64,000 nucleotides of DNA. Origin: Streptomyces zagrosensis. GTDB lineage: Bacteria; Actinomycetota; Actinomycetes; Streptomycetales; Streptomycetaceae. A model generated the notes under the pieces. The model had not been told where the DNA came from. It saw only the letters and a list, made by a program, of their open reading frames with translations, and did not search any database. The DNA lies in the NCBI RefSeq assembly GCF_014203645.1, contig NZ_JACHJL010000004.1:310001-374000 (forward strand). Reading direction: 5' to 3'. Each line of letters opens with the position of its first letter. Positions within the stretch are counted from its first letter, which is position 1. Both the position numbers and the translations under genes were made by a program. Positions 1 through 8,220 of the stretch are shown in pieces.

Positions 1-119
1 GTTGCAGTGGAAGTGGCACTGGCAGTGGAACCGGGCGCGGTGAGGACCCGATGCGAACGCCACGCCGGCCGGCCCCGGGGCCTGGCGCGGACTGGGGCCC
101 GCAAAGGGAGCCCCGGCCA

Positions 120-344
120 TCAGCTTGCTGGAGCGGGCCAGTGGTCCATATCGCCGCCCCGCCACTCGATCTGCTCGGGGTTGCCCAGCGTCAGGTCCTC
201 GGGGTCCTCGATGCCGGCCCTGCGCAAAAACTCCGAGACGTCCCCCCGGCCATGGGCGAGGCCGACGATGACGCCGCGGATCGTGACGCGGCGTCCGCCC
301 GACGCTATGGGCGGATGGACGATCACGGGCGGATGTTCAGCCAT
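120..344 (-). CDS. Small conserved hypothetical protein (74 aa)
   Basis: A compact soluble protein with no signal peptide or membrane segment. The start is placed at ATG 344 (MAEHPPVIVHPP) because the protein-like sequence begins there; the 20 residues upstream look like translated intergenic DNA. The body reads as one small domain with the stretch GGRRVTIRGVIVGLAHGRGD followed by an acidic helix containing EFLRRAGI and a tryptophan-rich end. I recall similar short proteins in streptomycetes but cannot attach a function. It lies downstream of the LacI gene on the same strand but 326 bases away, so it is probably not in that operon. Confidence 0.6.
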   Translation of the reverse strand: MAEHPPVIVHPPIASGGRRVTIRGVIVGLAHGRGDVSEFLRRAGIEDPEDLTLGNPEQIEWRGGDMDHWPAPAS

Positions 345-670
345 GTCTCCAGCGTGCGCCCGGCGCGGTGCGGTCGCACATTGGGCGAGGAACCCAGCGC
401 CCAATTCGGGCAGGCACCACAGGGCCGGGCGCGTACGGCGTGACCCGTGGGCCCCTCACGTCGCCACGCCAGCGCCGCTGTTCCGTACACCTGCGCCGTT
501 GCTCCGTGCGCCATCGCCGTTGCTCCCTGCGAGCTCGCCCGCAGGTCCGTACGGCACGGCCCGTGGCCCGGGTGGCCGGCGATACGGACTCCGGCCCTGG
601 CGGTGGGTGCACCTGACGGGGGGCCCGGGGGCAGGTGCGGCGATCGGTACGGAGTAGGCGCGGGGGTACG
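345..670. other. Gene-free stretch with a 21-base-period degenerate repeat
   Basis: No convincing coding frame lies between the small hypothetical gene and the 3' end of the LacI gene. Positions 472-486, 493-507 and 514-528 hold three copies of a 15-base motif, GCGCCGYTGYTCCGT-like, spaced exactly 21 bases apart. The rest is unremarkable GC-rich sequence. Confidence 0.4.
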
Positions 671-1744
671 TCAGGAGGACTCGCGGCGGATGAGTTCGGC
701 AGGCAGGACGAGTTGAGGGCAGGTAGGGGGCGTCTTGACGTCGGTGTAGCGGGCAGCGATCTGTTCCAGGAGGACGCGGGCCATCGCGCGGCCCATGTCC
801 TCGGTTGACTGTCGAACGCTGGTCAGCGGCGGGTCCACGTGGCGGGCTATGGGTGAGTCGTCGTAACCGACGAGAGCCACATCGCCGGGGACCTTGCGGC
901 CGTTCTCCCGGAGCACCTGACGGGCGCCTGCGGCCATCACATCGGACGCCGCGAAGACCGCGTCCAGGTCCGGGCGGCGGGCCAGCAGTGCGGCCATCGC
1001 CCGCCGCCCTCCCTCCTCGGTGAAGTCGGCCGGCTCGATCAGTTCGGGGGCCTTGGGCTGCTCGGCTGCTTCCAGGGCCTCGCGGTAACCGTCGAGGCGG
1101 CACTGGGCCGCGTACATGTCGAGCGGCCCGGTGATGGTGGCGATCGTTCGGCGGCCCCGCTCCACCAGGTGGGCCACGGCGGCCCGCGCGCCGCCGAGGT
1201 TGTCGGAGTCCACGTAGGGGACCGTCTCACGGGCTGCGCGCCGACCGCCGAGGACGACGGGCACCTCGATCCGCTCCAGCAGGTCGGGCAGTGGGTCTTC
1301 GGCGTGTGCGGAGACCAGCAGTACGCCGTCCACGCGGTGCGCGGACAGGTAGTCGGCCAGCCGCTGCCGCTCCTTGGGGGTACGCACGAGGGTGAGCAGC
1401 AGTTGCAGGTCCGTATCGGCGAGTTCGCAGCCGACGCCACGGATGATGTCGGAGAAGTACGGCTCGGCGAACAGCCGGGTCTCCGGCTCGGGTATGACCA
1501 GTGCCACGGCGTCGGCCCGGTTGGCGGCAAGCGCGCGGGCCGCCCGGTTGGGCACATAGCCCAAATCGATGACCGCCTGCTCGACCGCGGCACGGGTCCG
1601 GTCGCTCACCCGCGGCGAACCATTGATCACCCGGGACGCGGTGCCGCGTCCCACCCCGGCCCGCGCGGCAACCTCCTCCAGGGTGGGCCTGCCTCGCCCG
1701 GCACCACGCCGTCTAGCCGCCGCCATACCTGCCTCCACCCTCAT
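671..1744 (-). CDS. LacI-family transcriptional regulator
   Basis: Sugar- or metabolite-responsive repressor of the LacI/GalR family, 357 aa. The N-terminal helix-turn-helix runs over about residues 19-75 (RPTLEEVAARAGVGRGTASR, then a hinge ending in ALAANR). A periplasmic-binding-protein-like effector domain fills the rest, with typical LacI strands such as DAVALVIPEP, DAVFAASDVMAAGA and VALVGYDDSPIARHVDPPLT. ATG 1744 was chosen because GGAGGGG lies 8 bases upstream; the longer frame from 1783 has no ribosome site. No sugar transporter or hydrolase adjoins it, so the target genes and the effector cannot be inferred from context. Confidence 0.9.
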   Translation of the reverse strand: MRVEAGMAAARRRGAGRGRPTLEEVAARAGVGRGTASRVINGSPRVSDRTRAAVEQAVIDLGYVPNRAARALAANRADAVALVIPEPETRLFAEPYFSDIIRGVGCELADTDLQLLLTLVRTPKERQRLADYLSAHRVDGVLLVSAHAEDPLPDLLERIEVPVVLGGRRAARETVPYVDSDNLGGARAAVAHLVERGRRTIATITGPLDMYAAQCRLDGYREALEAAEQPKAPELIEPADFTEEGGRRAMAALLARRPDLDAVFAASDVMAAGARQVLRENGRKVPGDVALVGYDDSPIARHVDPPLTSVRQSTEDMGRAMARVLLEQIAARYTDVKTPPTCPQLVLPAELIRRESS

Positions 1745-2102
1745 GCGCCGGACCCCTCCGCCGCGCCGACGATCGCTGGACATTCAACAACAGTCAGATG
1801 TCGGCAGCCGCGCCGCGCACCTGGCCGCGCGGCCCTGATCTGCACCAATGCTTCAACTCCTCACCACGGGCGACCGCTTGGAGGCTGGAGTGTGTTCACA
1901 ACTCAGCGCCACACCCCCGCCCCACGACTGGGTCTCCCGCCCGTCCGTACGCCCGTTCTCTCCCCCGTACGGGGCTGGCCACGCACGGCACGGTGCGGCA
2001 GTAACGTGACCGCTGCCCCCACCGGCACCGGAGCGTTCGTACGCGCCCACCTACGGGGTGCTGTGCAGGGGCCGGGGCGGGGCAGTCGGAGCGGTGGGGC
2101 AC
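1745..2102. other. Gene-free region upstream of the LacI gene
   Basis: No coding frame is supported here. It is the upstream region of the LacI gene and the downstream region of the spermidine-synthase-like gene, both on the minus strand. I see no strong terminator hairpin. The AT-richer patch near 1785-1800 is the likeliest place for the lacI-type promoter. Confidence 0.35.
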
Positions 2103-3146
2103 TCAGTCGAAGGCGGTGGCGGGCGGGGCCGGGGACGGTGTGGCGTTCGCATCGGTGACCGGGCGCGCGCCGCCCGTGAAGTCGGCCAGGGCAGCACCGT
2201 GTTCGACTCGTCCCGGGTGCGGGTCGCTGGCCGCGCGGCGGGTCAGTTCGGGCACGGGCAAGATGCCGTCACCGGCGAGCAGGACAGCGTTGCCAAAACG
2301 CCGGCCCCGTAGCACCGCCGGATCGGCGGTCAGACAGCTCTCGGCGAACACCGCGCGGGCGGTGGCGACCTGGGAGCGGAGGTAGGCCAGCGGGGCGCCA
2401 TCAGCGATGTTCGCCGCGTACAGTCCGCCGGGCCGTAGTGCGCGGCTGGCATCGGTGAGGAATTCGGTGCTGGTGAGGTGCGCGGGGGTGCGGGCGCCGC
2501 TGAACACATCCGCGATGATCAGGTCCGCCCAACCGTCCGGCACCTTGCCGAGCCCGGCGCGGGCGTCGGTGCCACGCACTCGGATGCGCCAGTTGCCGTC
2601 CAGCGGCAGTTCGCGGCGCACGAACTGGACCAGTGCGGCGTCCAGTTCAACGATCTGCTGGGTGGAGCGGGGCCGGGACGCGGCGATGTAGCGGGCGAGG
2701 GTGAAGGCTCCGCCGCCCAGATGCACGGCCTGGATCGGGCGCCCCGATGGCGCGGCCAGGTCGGCGATGTGCCCGAGCCTGCGCTGGTAGGAAAAGTCGA
2801 GGTATCCGGGGTCGTCGAGATCGACATGGGACTGCGGGGCACCGTCGATGAGCAGCGTGCGCCCGCGCGGGCGATCCCGGTCCGGCAGCAGTTCCGCGAG
2901 ACCGCCTTGTACGGGCGCGCTGATGGGCTCCGCCGTCCCGGCGCGTGCCCGGCCGCGCCCGCGCACCCGTTGCTGCCGCGCGCCGTCCGGGTCCGGGACG
3001 CCGCCCCGGGCGGGGTCCTGCCGGTCCTGCCGGTCCTGCCCGTTCCCGCCGGTGCCTTCGCCCGGCGGCTGGTCCTGCTCTGCTCGCTTGTCTCGCCGCG
3101 TACCTCGTTCGGCGCTGCTGTGCCGCCCACGCCTTCCTCGTGCCAT
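2103..3146 (-). CDS. Spermidine-synthase-like methyltransferase-fold protein
   Basis: Protein of 347 aa in the spermidine synthase/SAM-binding fold. After a charged, low-complexity N-terminus of about 80 residues comes the core: LLIDGAPQSHVDLDDPGYLD, then the nucleotide-binding segment AVHLGGGAFTLARYIAA, the acidic strand QIVELDAALV and the ADLIIADVFSG strand. These match the decarboxy-SAM/SAM site of the family. Many actinobacterial members lack proof of aminopropyl transfer, so the substrate is left open. ATG 3146 is used because the frame upstream runs into G-rich intergenic repeats. The C-terminal tail (about 30 residues) is Pro/Ala/Thr-rich. Confidence 0.8.
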   Translation of the reverse strand: MARGRRGRHSSAERGTRRDKRAEQDQPPGEGTGGNGQDRQDRQDPARGGVPDPDGARQQRVRGRGRARAGTAEPISAPVQGGLAELLPDRDRPRGRTLLIDGAPQSHVDLDDPGYLDFSYQRRLGHIADLAAPSGRPIQAVHLGGGAFTLARYIAASRPRSTQQIVELDAALVQFVRRELPLDGNWRIRVRGTDARAGLGKVPDGWADLIIADVFSGARTPAHLTSTEFLTDASRALRPGGLYAANIADGAPLAYLRSQVATARAVFAESCLTADPAVLRGRRFGNAVLLAGDGILPVPELTRRAASDPHPGRVEHGAALADFTGGARPVTDANATPSPAPPATAFD

Positions 3147-3218
3147 GTGCCCAGTATCGCCGCTGACCAGCAGCGGACCGCCGAGTGAGCGCGAGCGGTA
3201 GGACACCCCGAGGTATCC

Positions 3219-3273
3219 GGGGCGCTGGAGAACTCGGGGGCGCTAGGGGGCTCGGGGCGATAGGGGCTCGGGG
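3219..3273 (+). repeat. G-tract repeat, potential G-quadruplex
   Basis: Six runs of at least four G occur at 3219, 3236, 3246, 3254, 3263 and 3270, separated by short loops built from repeated CTC and CGAT/CGCT units. The tract sits 70-130 bases upstream of the spermidine-synthase-like gene, with the G-rich strand being its non-coding strand. Confidence 0.5.
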
Positions 3274-3332
3274 CGCTGGATGTGGCGATACACCGCGCCG
3301 GACAGTGCGCACGGGACGCGTCCGTGGGTCGG

Positions 3333-4376
3333 TCAGTGCGAGCGGTCGATGACCTCGATGACGCGGGCGGCTTCACCGAGCGCGGCACGGAGCATGGCGG
3401 GGTCGGTGGCGTCCCAGTAGGCGTCGGCGGGTGGGACCAACCAGCTGGTGCCCACGCCCGGCGGTGACGCGGCCCGGACCGTCGCCTCGCGCTCTCTTCC
3501 GTCGCCGGCGACGCCCGTGGCGCCCGCGTCGCCCGCGGCTGCCGACGTGGCCGCGGTCGTGGCCTCGTGGAGAGCGGTATGCGGGCTCGCGGCCAGGCTC
3601 GTACACGCTCCAGCACGCGCTCCGCGCCCCGCGTACGCCCGCGTACAGACGCTACCCGGCAGGTCCCATCCGGCGGCCGTGCCCGGGGGAACGACGAAGC
3701 CGAGCGTGTCGCAGGTGCCGTTGTGCAGGACGGGGCCCACGCCGCCCGAGTCGCCCAGTCTGAGCAGGTCCACCGCTTCGAAACCCTGCCGGGCGGGCAC
3801 GGTGACCACGTCGCAACAAACCCTCGCCTCGTGCCCTTCACGACCCTGGGCTTCGTGAGCTGCCCGGGCCGCAGTCTCCTGGGCGCTCAGAGCCTCCCGG
3901 CCCTGCTGGGCCCCGTGACTGCCCGAGCCCTCATCGGCCTCGGCCGGACGGGCGGCCCGTGGCGCAGGTGCTTCGGATGAGGCAGCGGTCTCACCTGTCC
4001 AGTCTCCCTCGCAGACCCCATACGCCACTTGGGAAACCTTGCGCGCCCCATCGCCGCCCCGCACATCGAAGGGACGGCCTTTCCCGTAGGAGTCGTAAGA
4101 GGCACAGGAGTTATAGGGGGCATCAAAGTCAGAGGAATCATGGGAATCACTCGTCCCACCGGTACGTCGCACCTCGTGCGTCTCAGGTGGATCGCAGGCC
4201 CCGCGCGCCTCGTGCATCGCTTTCGTCCCCGCCTCATCGGCTTCCTGCCGACCTACCGGGTGCGCACAGGAGGCTGGCAGCGATGCGCTGTGGTCCTCGC
4301 TGGGCCGGTGGCGGAACTGTGCGGGCATCCGCGAGCCGTTAACGTCTGTCCCGGTGGCTGTTGTGGCGTCCAGCAA
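3333..4376 (-). CDS. Hypothetical protein with a C-terminal domain resembling actinomycete prim-pol-like proteins
   Basis: Protein of 347 aa. The C-terminal half (VVTVPARQGFEAVDLLRLG, GFVVPPGTAAGWDLPGS, GTSWLVPPADAYWDATDPA) resembles the C-terminal part of streptomycete proteins annotated as bifunctional DNA primase/polymerase. No prim-pol catalytic core is evident. The N-terminal 150 residues are low complexity with a Ser/Asp/Tyr-rich patch (SDSHDSSDFDAPYNS) and use unusually many A/T-ending codons. TTG 4376 is preferred because AAGGAG lies 8 bases upstream; ATG 4328 is the alternative. It is divergent from the helical-repeat regulator across a 246-base AT-richer region. The family call is tentative. 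Confidence 0.6.
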   Translation of the reverse strand: MLDATTATGTDVNGSRMPAQFRHRPSEDHSASLPASCAHPVGRQEADEAGTKAMHEARGACDPPETHEVRRTGGTSDSHDSSDFDAPYNSCASYDSYGKGRPFDVRGGDGARKVSQVAYGVCEGDWTGETAASSEAPAPRAARPAEADEGSGSHGAQQGREALSAQETAARAAHEAQGREGHEARVCCDVVTVPARQGFEAVDLLRLGDSGGVGPVLHNGTCDTLGFVVPPGTAAGWDLPGSVCTRAYAGRGARAGACTSLAASPHTALHEATTAATSAAAGDAGATGVAGDGREREATVRAASPPGVGTSWLVPPADAYWDATDPAMLRAALGEAARVIEVIDRSH

Positions 4377-4524
4377 GGGAACCGCTCCTTCGCGTGTGAC
4401 TGCGATGGTCCAACGAACTCAACGCAACACATCGTCAACAGCTACGGCGACAGGCCGCCGCAAAGGATGGCACTTCATGGCAGATCATGGATGACTTATC
4501 CCTTTTATGGCTAAACATCGCGTA

Positions 4525-4537
4525 GTTACTCCGTAAC
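4525..4537. promoter_or_regulatory. Palindrome GTTAC-TCC-GTAAC in a divergent promoter region
   Basis: A perfect 5-base inverted repeat with a 3-base spacer stands in the AT-richer divergent region, 86 bases before the helical-repeat regulator start. It has the size and symmetry of an operator. Which regulator binds it is unknown. Confidence 0.35.
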
Positions 4538-4622
4538 AGCCACTACGGTCGTGCCGCCCATCACGGCAGCAGTCCGCCCCACGGCAACCGTCCGGGGCGG
4601 GGAACGCCAGGAGGTTGCGACC

Positions 4623-5969
4623 ATGGCCTCGGCAGCACAATCCTCGTCGCCGCGACCCAATGCGGCCTTCAGACACTTACGCGGGCAGCTCTCGCCGGGC
4701 GAATTCGCGGCGCTCGTGCGGCGCTCGGCCCGAGAGATCGGGGAACAGGTCTCCTGCGACGCCCGCTACATCGGGCGCGTCGAGGCCGGCGCCATTCGCT
4801 GCCCCAACTACGCCTATGAGCGGGTGTTCCGGCATATGTTCCCCGACCGTACGCTCTTGGATCTGGGTTTCGCACCTCGCGAGAGCGTACGCGGACACGG
4901 GAGCCGTGAGGCCGGGGTGAGCGGGCCGACGAAGGACACGAACGGCGCGGCGGTGACCGGCCAGCATGCGCCGGGGGGCGGCGCGCGGGCCACTCGGGTG
5001 CCTCGGCGCCCGCTCCCGGCCGAGATGCCTCAGGTGCCCCGGCCGCACGGGCGCATCGGTACGACGCAGGTTGCGGCGCTGGAAAAGGCCGTACGCCACA
5101 TTCGGTTGCTGGATGACCGGCACGGCGCAGACGGCATCTACCGCGGCGCCGCCCAGCCGCTCAGCGACGCGTACGAGTTGCTCGACGCGGGCACGGAGCA
5201 GCAGTCCATTTCCGATCGGCTGCACGCAGGCGCCGGTGAGTTGGCTATTTCCGTCGGCTGGCTGGCCCATGACTCCGGCCGGGTCCCGCAGGCGCGCTCG
5301 CACTACGCGGAAGCGCTGGCCACCGCTCGGCTGGCCGGCGACCTAGCGCTTGAAGCGCACGCCTTTTGCAACATCGCCTTCTTGGCACGCGATGCGCAAC
5401 GGCCGCGCGAGGCAGTGCGGGCCGCGCAGGCCGCACAACATGCCGGGCGGCGGCTCGGCTCGCCCCGGCTGCTGTCGCTGCTCGCGCTGCGCGAGGCGGG
5501 CGGCAGGGCTGGGCTCGGGGATCGGTCCGGCTGTGAGCGGGCGCTGCTGCGGGCGCAGCGGCTGTTTGACGCCGGGCCATCGGAGGCCGATCCGGAGTGG
5601 ATGACGTTCTATGGGCAGGCCGAGTGCGCGGGGCTTGAGGCGCAGTGCTGGTCGGCGCTGCGGCACTGGGAGCGCGCCGTAGAGCATGCGCGCCAGGCAG
5701 TGGCTCTACAGAGCCCGCACTTCGTCCGGAACAGGGCGCTGTTCACCACGGAGCTGGCCATGGACCTGGTGGGATGCCGGCTGCCCGATGAGGCCGCCGC
5801 CGCGGGTGAACGGGTGCTCGCCCTCTTGGGGGACGTCCAGTCCACGCGTATCCAGGCGATGCTCGACGAGCTGGCCCAGGGGTTGCGGCCATGGCGGCGG
5901 GAGGCCGTGGTGGCGCGCTTTTTGGCATGCCATCGAGAGGTCCAGAAGATGGCGGGCCAGAAGATGTGA
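4623..5969 (+). CDS. Helical-repeat (TPR-like) transcriptional regulator with a TTA codon
   Basis: Putative regulator of 448 aa. Residues 18-90 form a helix-rich DNA-binding-like region (QLSPGEFAALVRRSAREIGE, then YIGRVEAGAIRCPNYAYERV). After a basic linker, residues about 150-440 are repeated alpha-helical hairpins of TPR type (ALATARLAGDLALEAHAFCN, ERAVEHARQAVAL). This is the plan of actinomycete regulators that pair an XRE-like head with TPRs. ATG 4623 has AGGAGG seven bases upstream. Leucine 19 is encoded by TTA (4677-4679), so translation should depend on the bldA tRNA and expression may be tied to development. It converges on the histidine phosphatase gene, 17 bases away. Confidence 0.75.
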   Translation: MASAAQSSSPRPNAAFRHLRGQLSPGEFAALVRRSAREIGEQVSCDARYIGRVEAGAIRCPNYAYERVFRHMFPDRTLLDLGFAPRESVRGHGSREAGVSGPTKDTNGAAVTGQHAPGGGARATRVPRRPLPAEMPQVPRPHGRIGTTQVAALEKAVRHIRLLDDRHGADGIYRGAAQPLSDAYELLDAGTEQQSISDRLHAGAGELAISVGWLAHDSGRVPQARSHYAEALATARLAGDLALEAHAFCNIAFLARDAQRPREAVRAAQAAQHAGRRLGSPRLLSLLALREAGGRAGLGDRSGCERALLRAQRLFDAGPSEADPEWMTFYGQAECAGLEAQCWSALRHWERAVEHARQAVALQSPHFVRNRALFTTELAMDLVGCRLPDEAAAAGERVLALLGDVQSTRIQAMLDELAQGLRPWRREAVVARFLACHREVQKMAGQKM

Positions 5970-5986
5970 GCGCCCGGTGCGCTCCG

Positions 5987-6604
5987 TCAGGCCAGGTGGC
6001 CGGTGTCGTTCCAGCGTTCGATGGCCGGTTCGCCGTAGGCCCAGCCCAGGACGGACAGGGAGGTCGGATCGAGCCGGATGCGGGCTGCGAAGGAGAGATC
6101 GAAGCCCAGCCAGCGGGCGGCGAGCGAGCGGAGGATATGGCCGTGGGCGAAGACGAGCACATCACGGTCGGCGGAGCGGGCCCACTCCACGACGGCGTCC
6201 GCGCGCGCGGTGACGTCGGCCAGCGTCTCGCCGGGGGTCACGGAGCCGGGCGTGCCGGCGGGCACCCCGTCGCGCCAGATCAGCCAGTCGGGGCGCGCCG
6301 CCTTGATCGCGTCAGGAGTCATCCCCTCGTACGGGCCGTAGTCCCACTCCAGGAGCGCGTCCCAGGCCACCGCGCGGTCACCGAAGCCCGCGAGCTCGCA
6401 GGTCTCGCTGGCGCGCAGCAGCGGGCTGGTGCGGACCTCCATGCCCGGCAGCCCGTTCCACGGCGCGCGGTGCAGCCGTTCGCCCAGCAGCTTGGCGCCG
6501 CGCCGTCCCTCGTCCAGGAGCGGGACGTCCGTGCGGCCCGTGTGCTTCCCGGACAGCGACCATGCCGTCTGTCCGTGGCGGGCCAGCAGGATGCGTGGTG
6601 CCAT
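5987..6604 (-). CDS. Histidine phosphatase family protein (phosphoglycerate-mutase-like)
   Basis: Cytosolic phosphatase of 205 aa. The RHG motif is at residues 9-11 ([11 protein letters not shown]), with the phospho-accepting histidine at 10. The second-half motif is intact at about residues 153-157 ([16 protein letters not shown]), and the acid/base glutamate candidate lies in [11 protein letters not shown]. Members dephosphorylate small phosphorylated metabolites; the substrate here is unknown. ATG 6604 is preceded by AAAGG. The gene is divergent from the PAP2 phosphatase across 272 bases. Confidence 0.9.
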   Translation of the reverse strand: MAPRILLARHGQTAWSLSGKHTGRTDVPLLDEGRRGAKLLGERLHRAPWNGLPGMEVRTSPLLRASETCELAGFGDRAVAWDALLEWDYGPYEGMTPDAIKAARPDWLIWRDGVPAGTPGSVTPGETLADVTARADAVVEWARSADRDVLVFAHGHILRSLAARWLGFDLSFAARIRLDPTSLSVLGWAYGEPAIERWNDTGHLA

Positions 6605-6644
6605 CGAGGGGGCCTTTCACTCATTTGGTGATTTAGCGGGGCAG

Positions 6645-6660
6645 ATCCGGCGCGCCGGAT
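6645..6660. promoter_or_regulatory. 16-base perfect palindrome ATCCGGCGCGCCGGAT
   Basis: A perfect palindrome lies 41 bases upstream of the histidine phosphatase start, in the divergent region shared with the PAP2 gene. It could be an operator for either gene, or a short hairpin. Confidence 0.3.
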
Positions 6661-6876
6661 GCTCATCGTCCATCATCGCTTACGAGTTCGATAGGCAACC
6701 CGCAGGGCTCCCGTAACGTCTTGTCTCCTGCGTGCTCAACCAAGGGGGAGCCCAACAAGAGGTAAACACGGCGTTTCGCCGGACTCTCCGGGGGTGGTGC
6801 GCGGGCTACGCCACGGAGACCGTACGGTTGACTGCGCGCCTTTTGGCCGCCTGAACACACTTGGGAGAGCGACCGG

Positions 6877-8220
6877 ATGCCCCAGACCGTGCCCCGTACG
6901 GGGACACCACAGCGCACACGGCCTCGCTGGTGGGCTGAGTTGCCGCTGATCGCCGTGGTGTACGCCGCGTACTCGGCCGGCCGACTGCTAGCACGGGGCT
7001 CCGTGTCCAGCGCGGTCGGCCACGGCCTGGGCATCCTTGAGTTCGAGCAGAAGCTGCGCATCGACTTCGAGACGCCGCTCAACGACCTCTTCACTCAGCA
7101 CGCCTCGCTCGGCATACCAGCCGACTTCGCGTACGCGTCACTGCACTACGTCGTCACGCCCGCGATCATGGTGTGGCTGTGGAAGCGCCGCCCGGCGAAG
7201 TACCGCCTGATGCGTACCTGGCTGCTGCTCTCCACGCTGATCGGCCTCATCGGCTTTGTGACGCTGCCCACCTGCCCGCCCCGGCTGCTCGACGCCAGCC
7301 ACGGGTTCGTGGACACCATGGCGCAGTACGGGTCGTATGGCTGGTGGGGCGGCGAGGCGAGCGCGCCGCGCGGACTCGGTGGGTTGACCAACCAGTACGC
7401 GGCCATGCCGAGCCTGCATGTGGGGTGGTCGCTGTGGTGCGGCATCGCCCTGTGGCGAAACGGCCGGTCGGCCTGGGTCAAGGCCGCGGGCATCGCGTAT
7501 CCGCTACTGACCACGCTCATCGTCATGGGCACGGCAAACCACTACTTCCTCGACGCCGTCGCCGGAGCGGCCGTCATGGGCGTCGGCTTCCTGCTGGCCA
7601 AGCCCGCGTTGCGGGTGTCGGACCGGGCGTGGTCACGGTTCGCACAGCGGAGCCCGGATGGGGCCACTGAGGCGCCTGCGTCGGACGAGACTGGGGCAAA
7701 GGCCGGAGCCACCGCGACCATCGCGGCGCAGACGACCGGGGCGGCAGGCGCCGCTGCGGGTCGAGACGCGCCGGGAAACACTCCCGGCGCGGTCGGGTCC
7801 GGAGCCAAGGCCGCCTACGGGGCGGCGGGGGCGAAAGATACGGCTAAGGCTCGAACCGTGGCAGCCGACCCAGCCGATCCGACAAAGGCAGCCGATACAG
7901 CCAACGCGATCAACGCAATCAACGCAATCGACACAGCCAAAACAATCAACGCTAGCAACGTAATCAACGCACTCAATACAGCCAATACTGTTAATACGGT
8001 CAAAACAGCCAACGCAGCCAACGCAGCCGAGGTGGGCGCTAGGGCTGCTGTGGCCGGTGCATCGGCAGACCGCTCCACGCCCGAGTCTGGGGTGACCGTG
8101 TCGATTGTCAGTGGTGAGTGCGAGACTTCGGCAGGTGAGCACATCCCTCAACAGTCGAAGCGAAACGCGGACCGGGACGCCACCGCGCCAGCGGATGGCG
8201 CTGCGGCAGCGGCTCGCTGA
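6877..8220 (+). CDS. PAP2-family membrane phosphatase (AUR1-like) with a long Ala/Asn/Thr tail
   Basis: Integral membrane protein of 447 aa. Residues 1-240 hold about five or six membrane helices and the PAP2 motifs: KRRPAKYR near 105, MPSLHVGW near 178-185 and TANHYFLDAVAGA near 220-230. Such proteins hydrolyse or transfer lipid phosphates at the membrane; the spacing is that of the inositol-phosphotransferase (AUR1-like) branch. From residue about 265 the protein becomes a repetitive, soluble-looking tail; the segment coded by 7897-8030 repeats NAI/NTA units with A/T-rich codons unlike the rest of the gene. GGGAGA precedes ATG 6877. The last 26 bases overlap the nuclease gene in another frame. 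Confidence 0.85.
   Translation: MPQTVPRTGTPQRTRPRWWAELPLIAVVYAAYSAGRLLARGSVSSAVGHGLGILEFEQKLRIDFETPLNDLFTQHASLGIPADFAYASLHYVVTPAIMVWLWKRRPAKYRLMRTWLLLSTLIGLIGFVTLPTCPPRLLDASHGFVDTMAQYGSYGWWGGEASAPRGLGGLTNQYAAMPSLHVGWSLWCGIALWRNGRSAWVKAAGIAYPLLTTLIVMGTANHYFLDAVAGAAVMGVGFLLAKPALRVSDRAWSRFAQRSPDGATEAPASDETGAKAGATATIAAQTTGAAGAAAGRDAPGNTPGAVGSGAKAAYGAAGAKDTAKARTVAADPADPTKAADTANAINAINAIDTAKTINASNVINALNTANTVNTVKTANAANAAEVGARAAVAGASADRSTPESGVTVSIVSGECETSAGEHIPQQSKRNADRDATAPADGAAAAAR
7897..8030 (+). repeat. Degenerate ATCAACGCA-type repeat inside the PAP2 gene
   Basis: The DNA repeats a 9-base ATCAACGCA-like unit that drifts into ACAGCCAAT variants. The encoded peptide is an Asn/Ala/Ile/Thr series with many A- or T-ending codons, in contrast to the flanking gene. 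It probably arose by local slippage or duplication. Confidence 0.55.

Noticed and set aside
2519..3841. A 440-codon minus-strand frame
   Set aside because: It overlaps the spermidine-synthase-like gene in another frame, is rich in Arg, Pro and Thr and lacks any family signature.
4525..4537. BldD box
   Set aside because: The GTTAC-TCC-GTAAC palindrome is the right size, but its phase does not fit the BldD consensus, so it is left as an unassigned operator.
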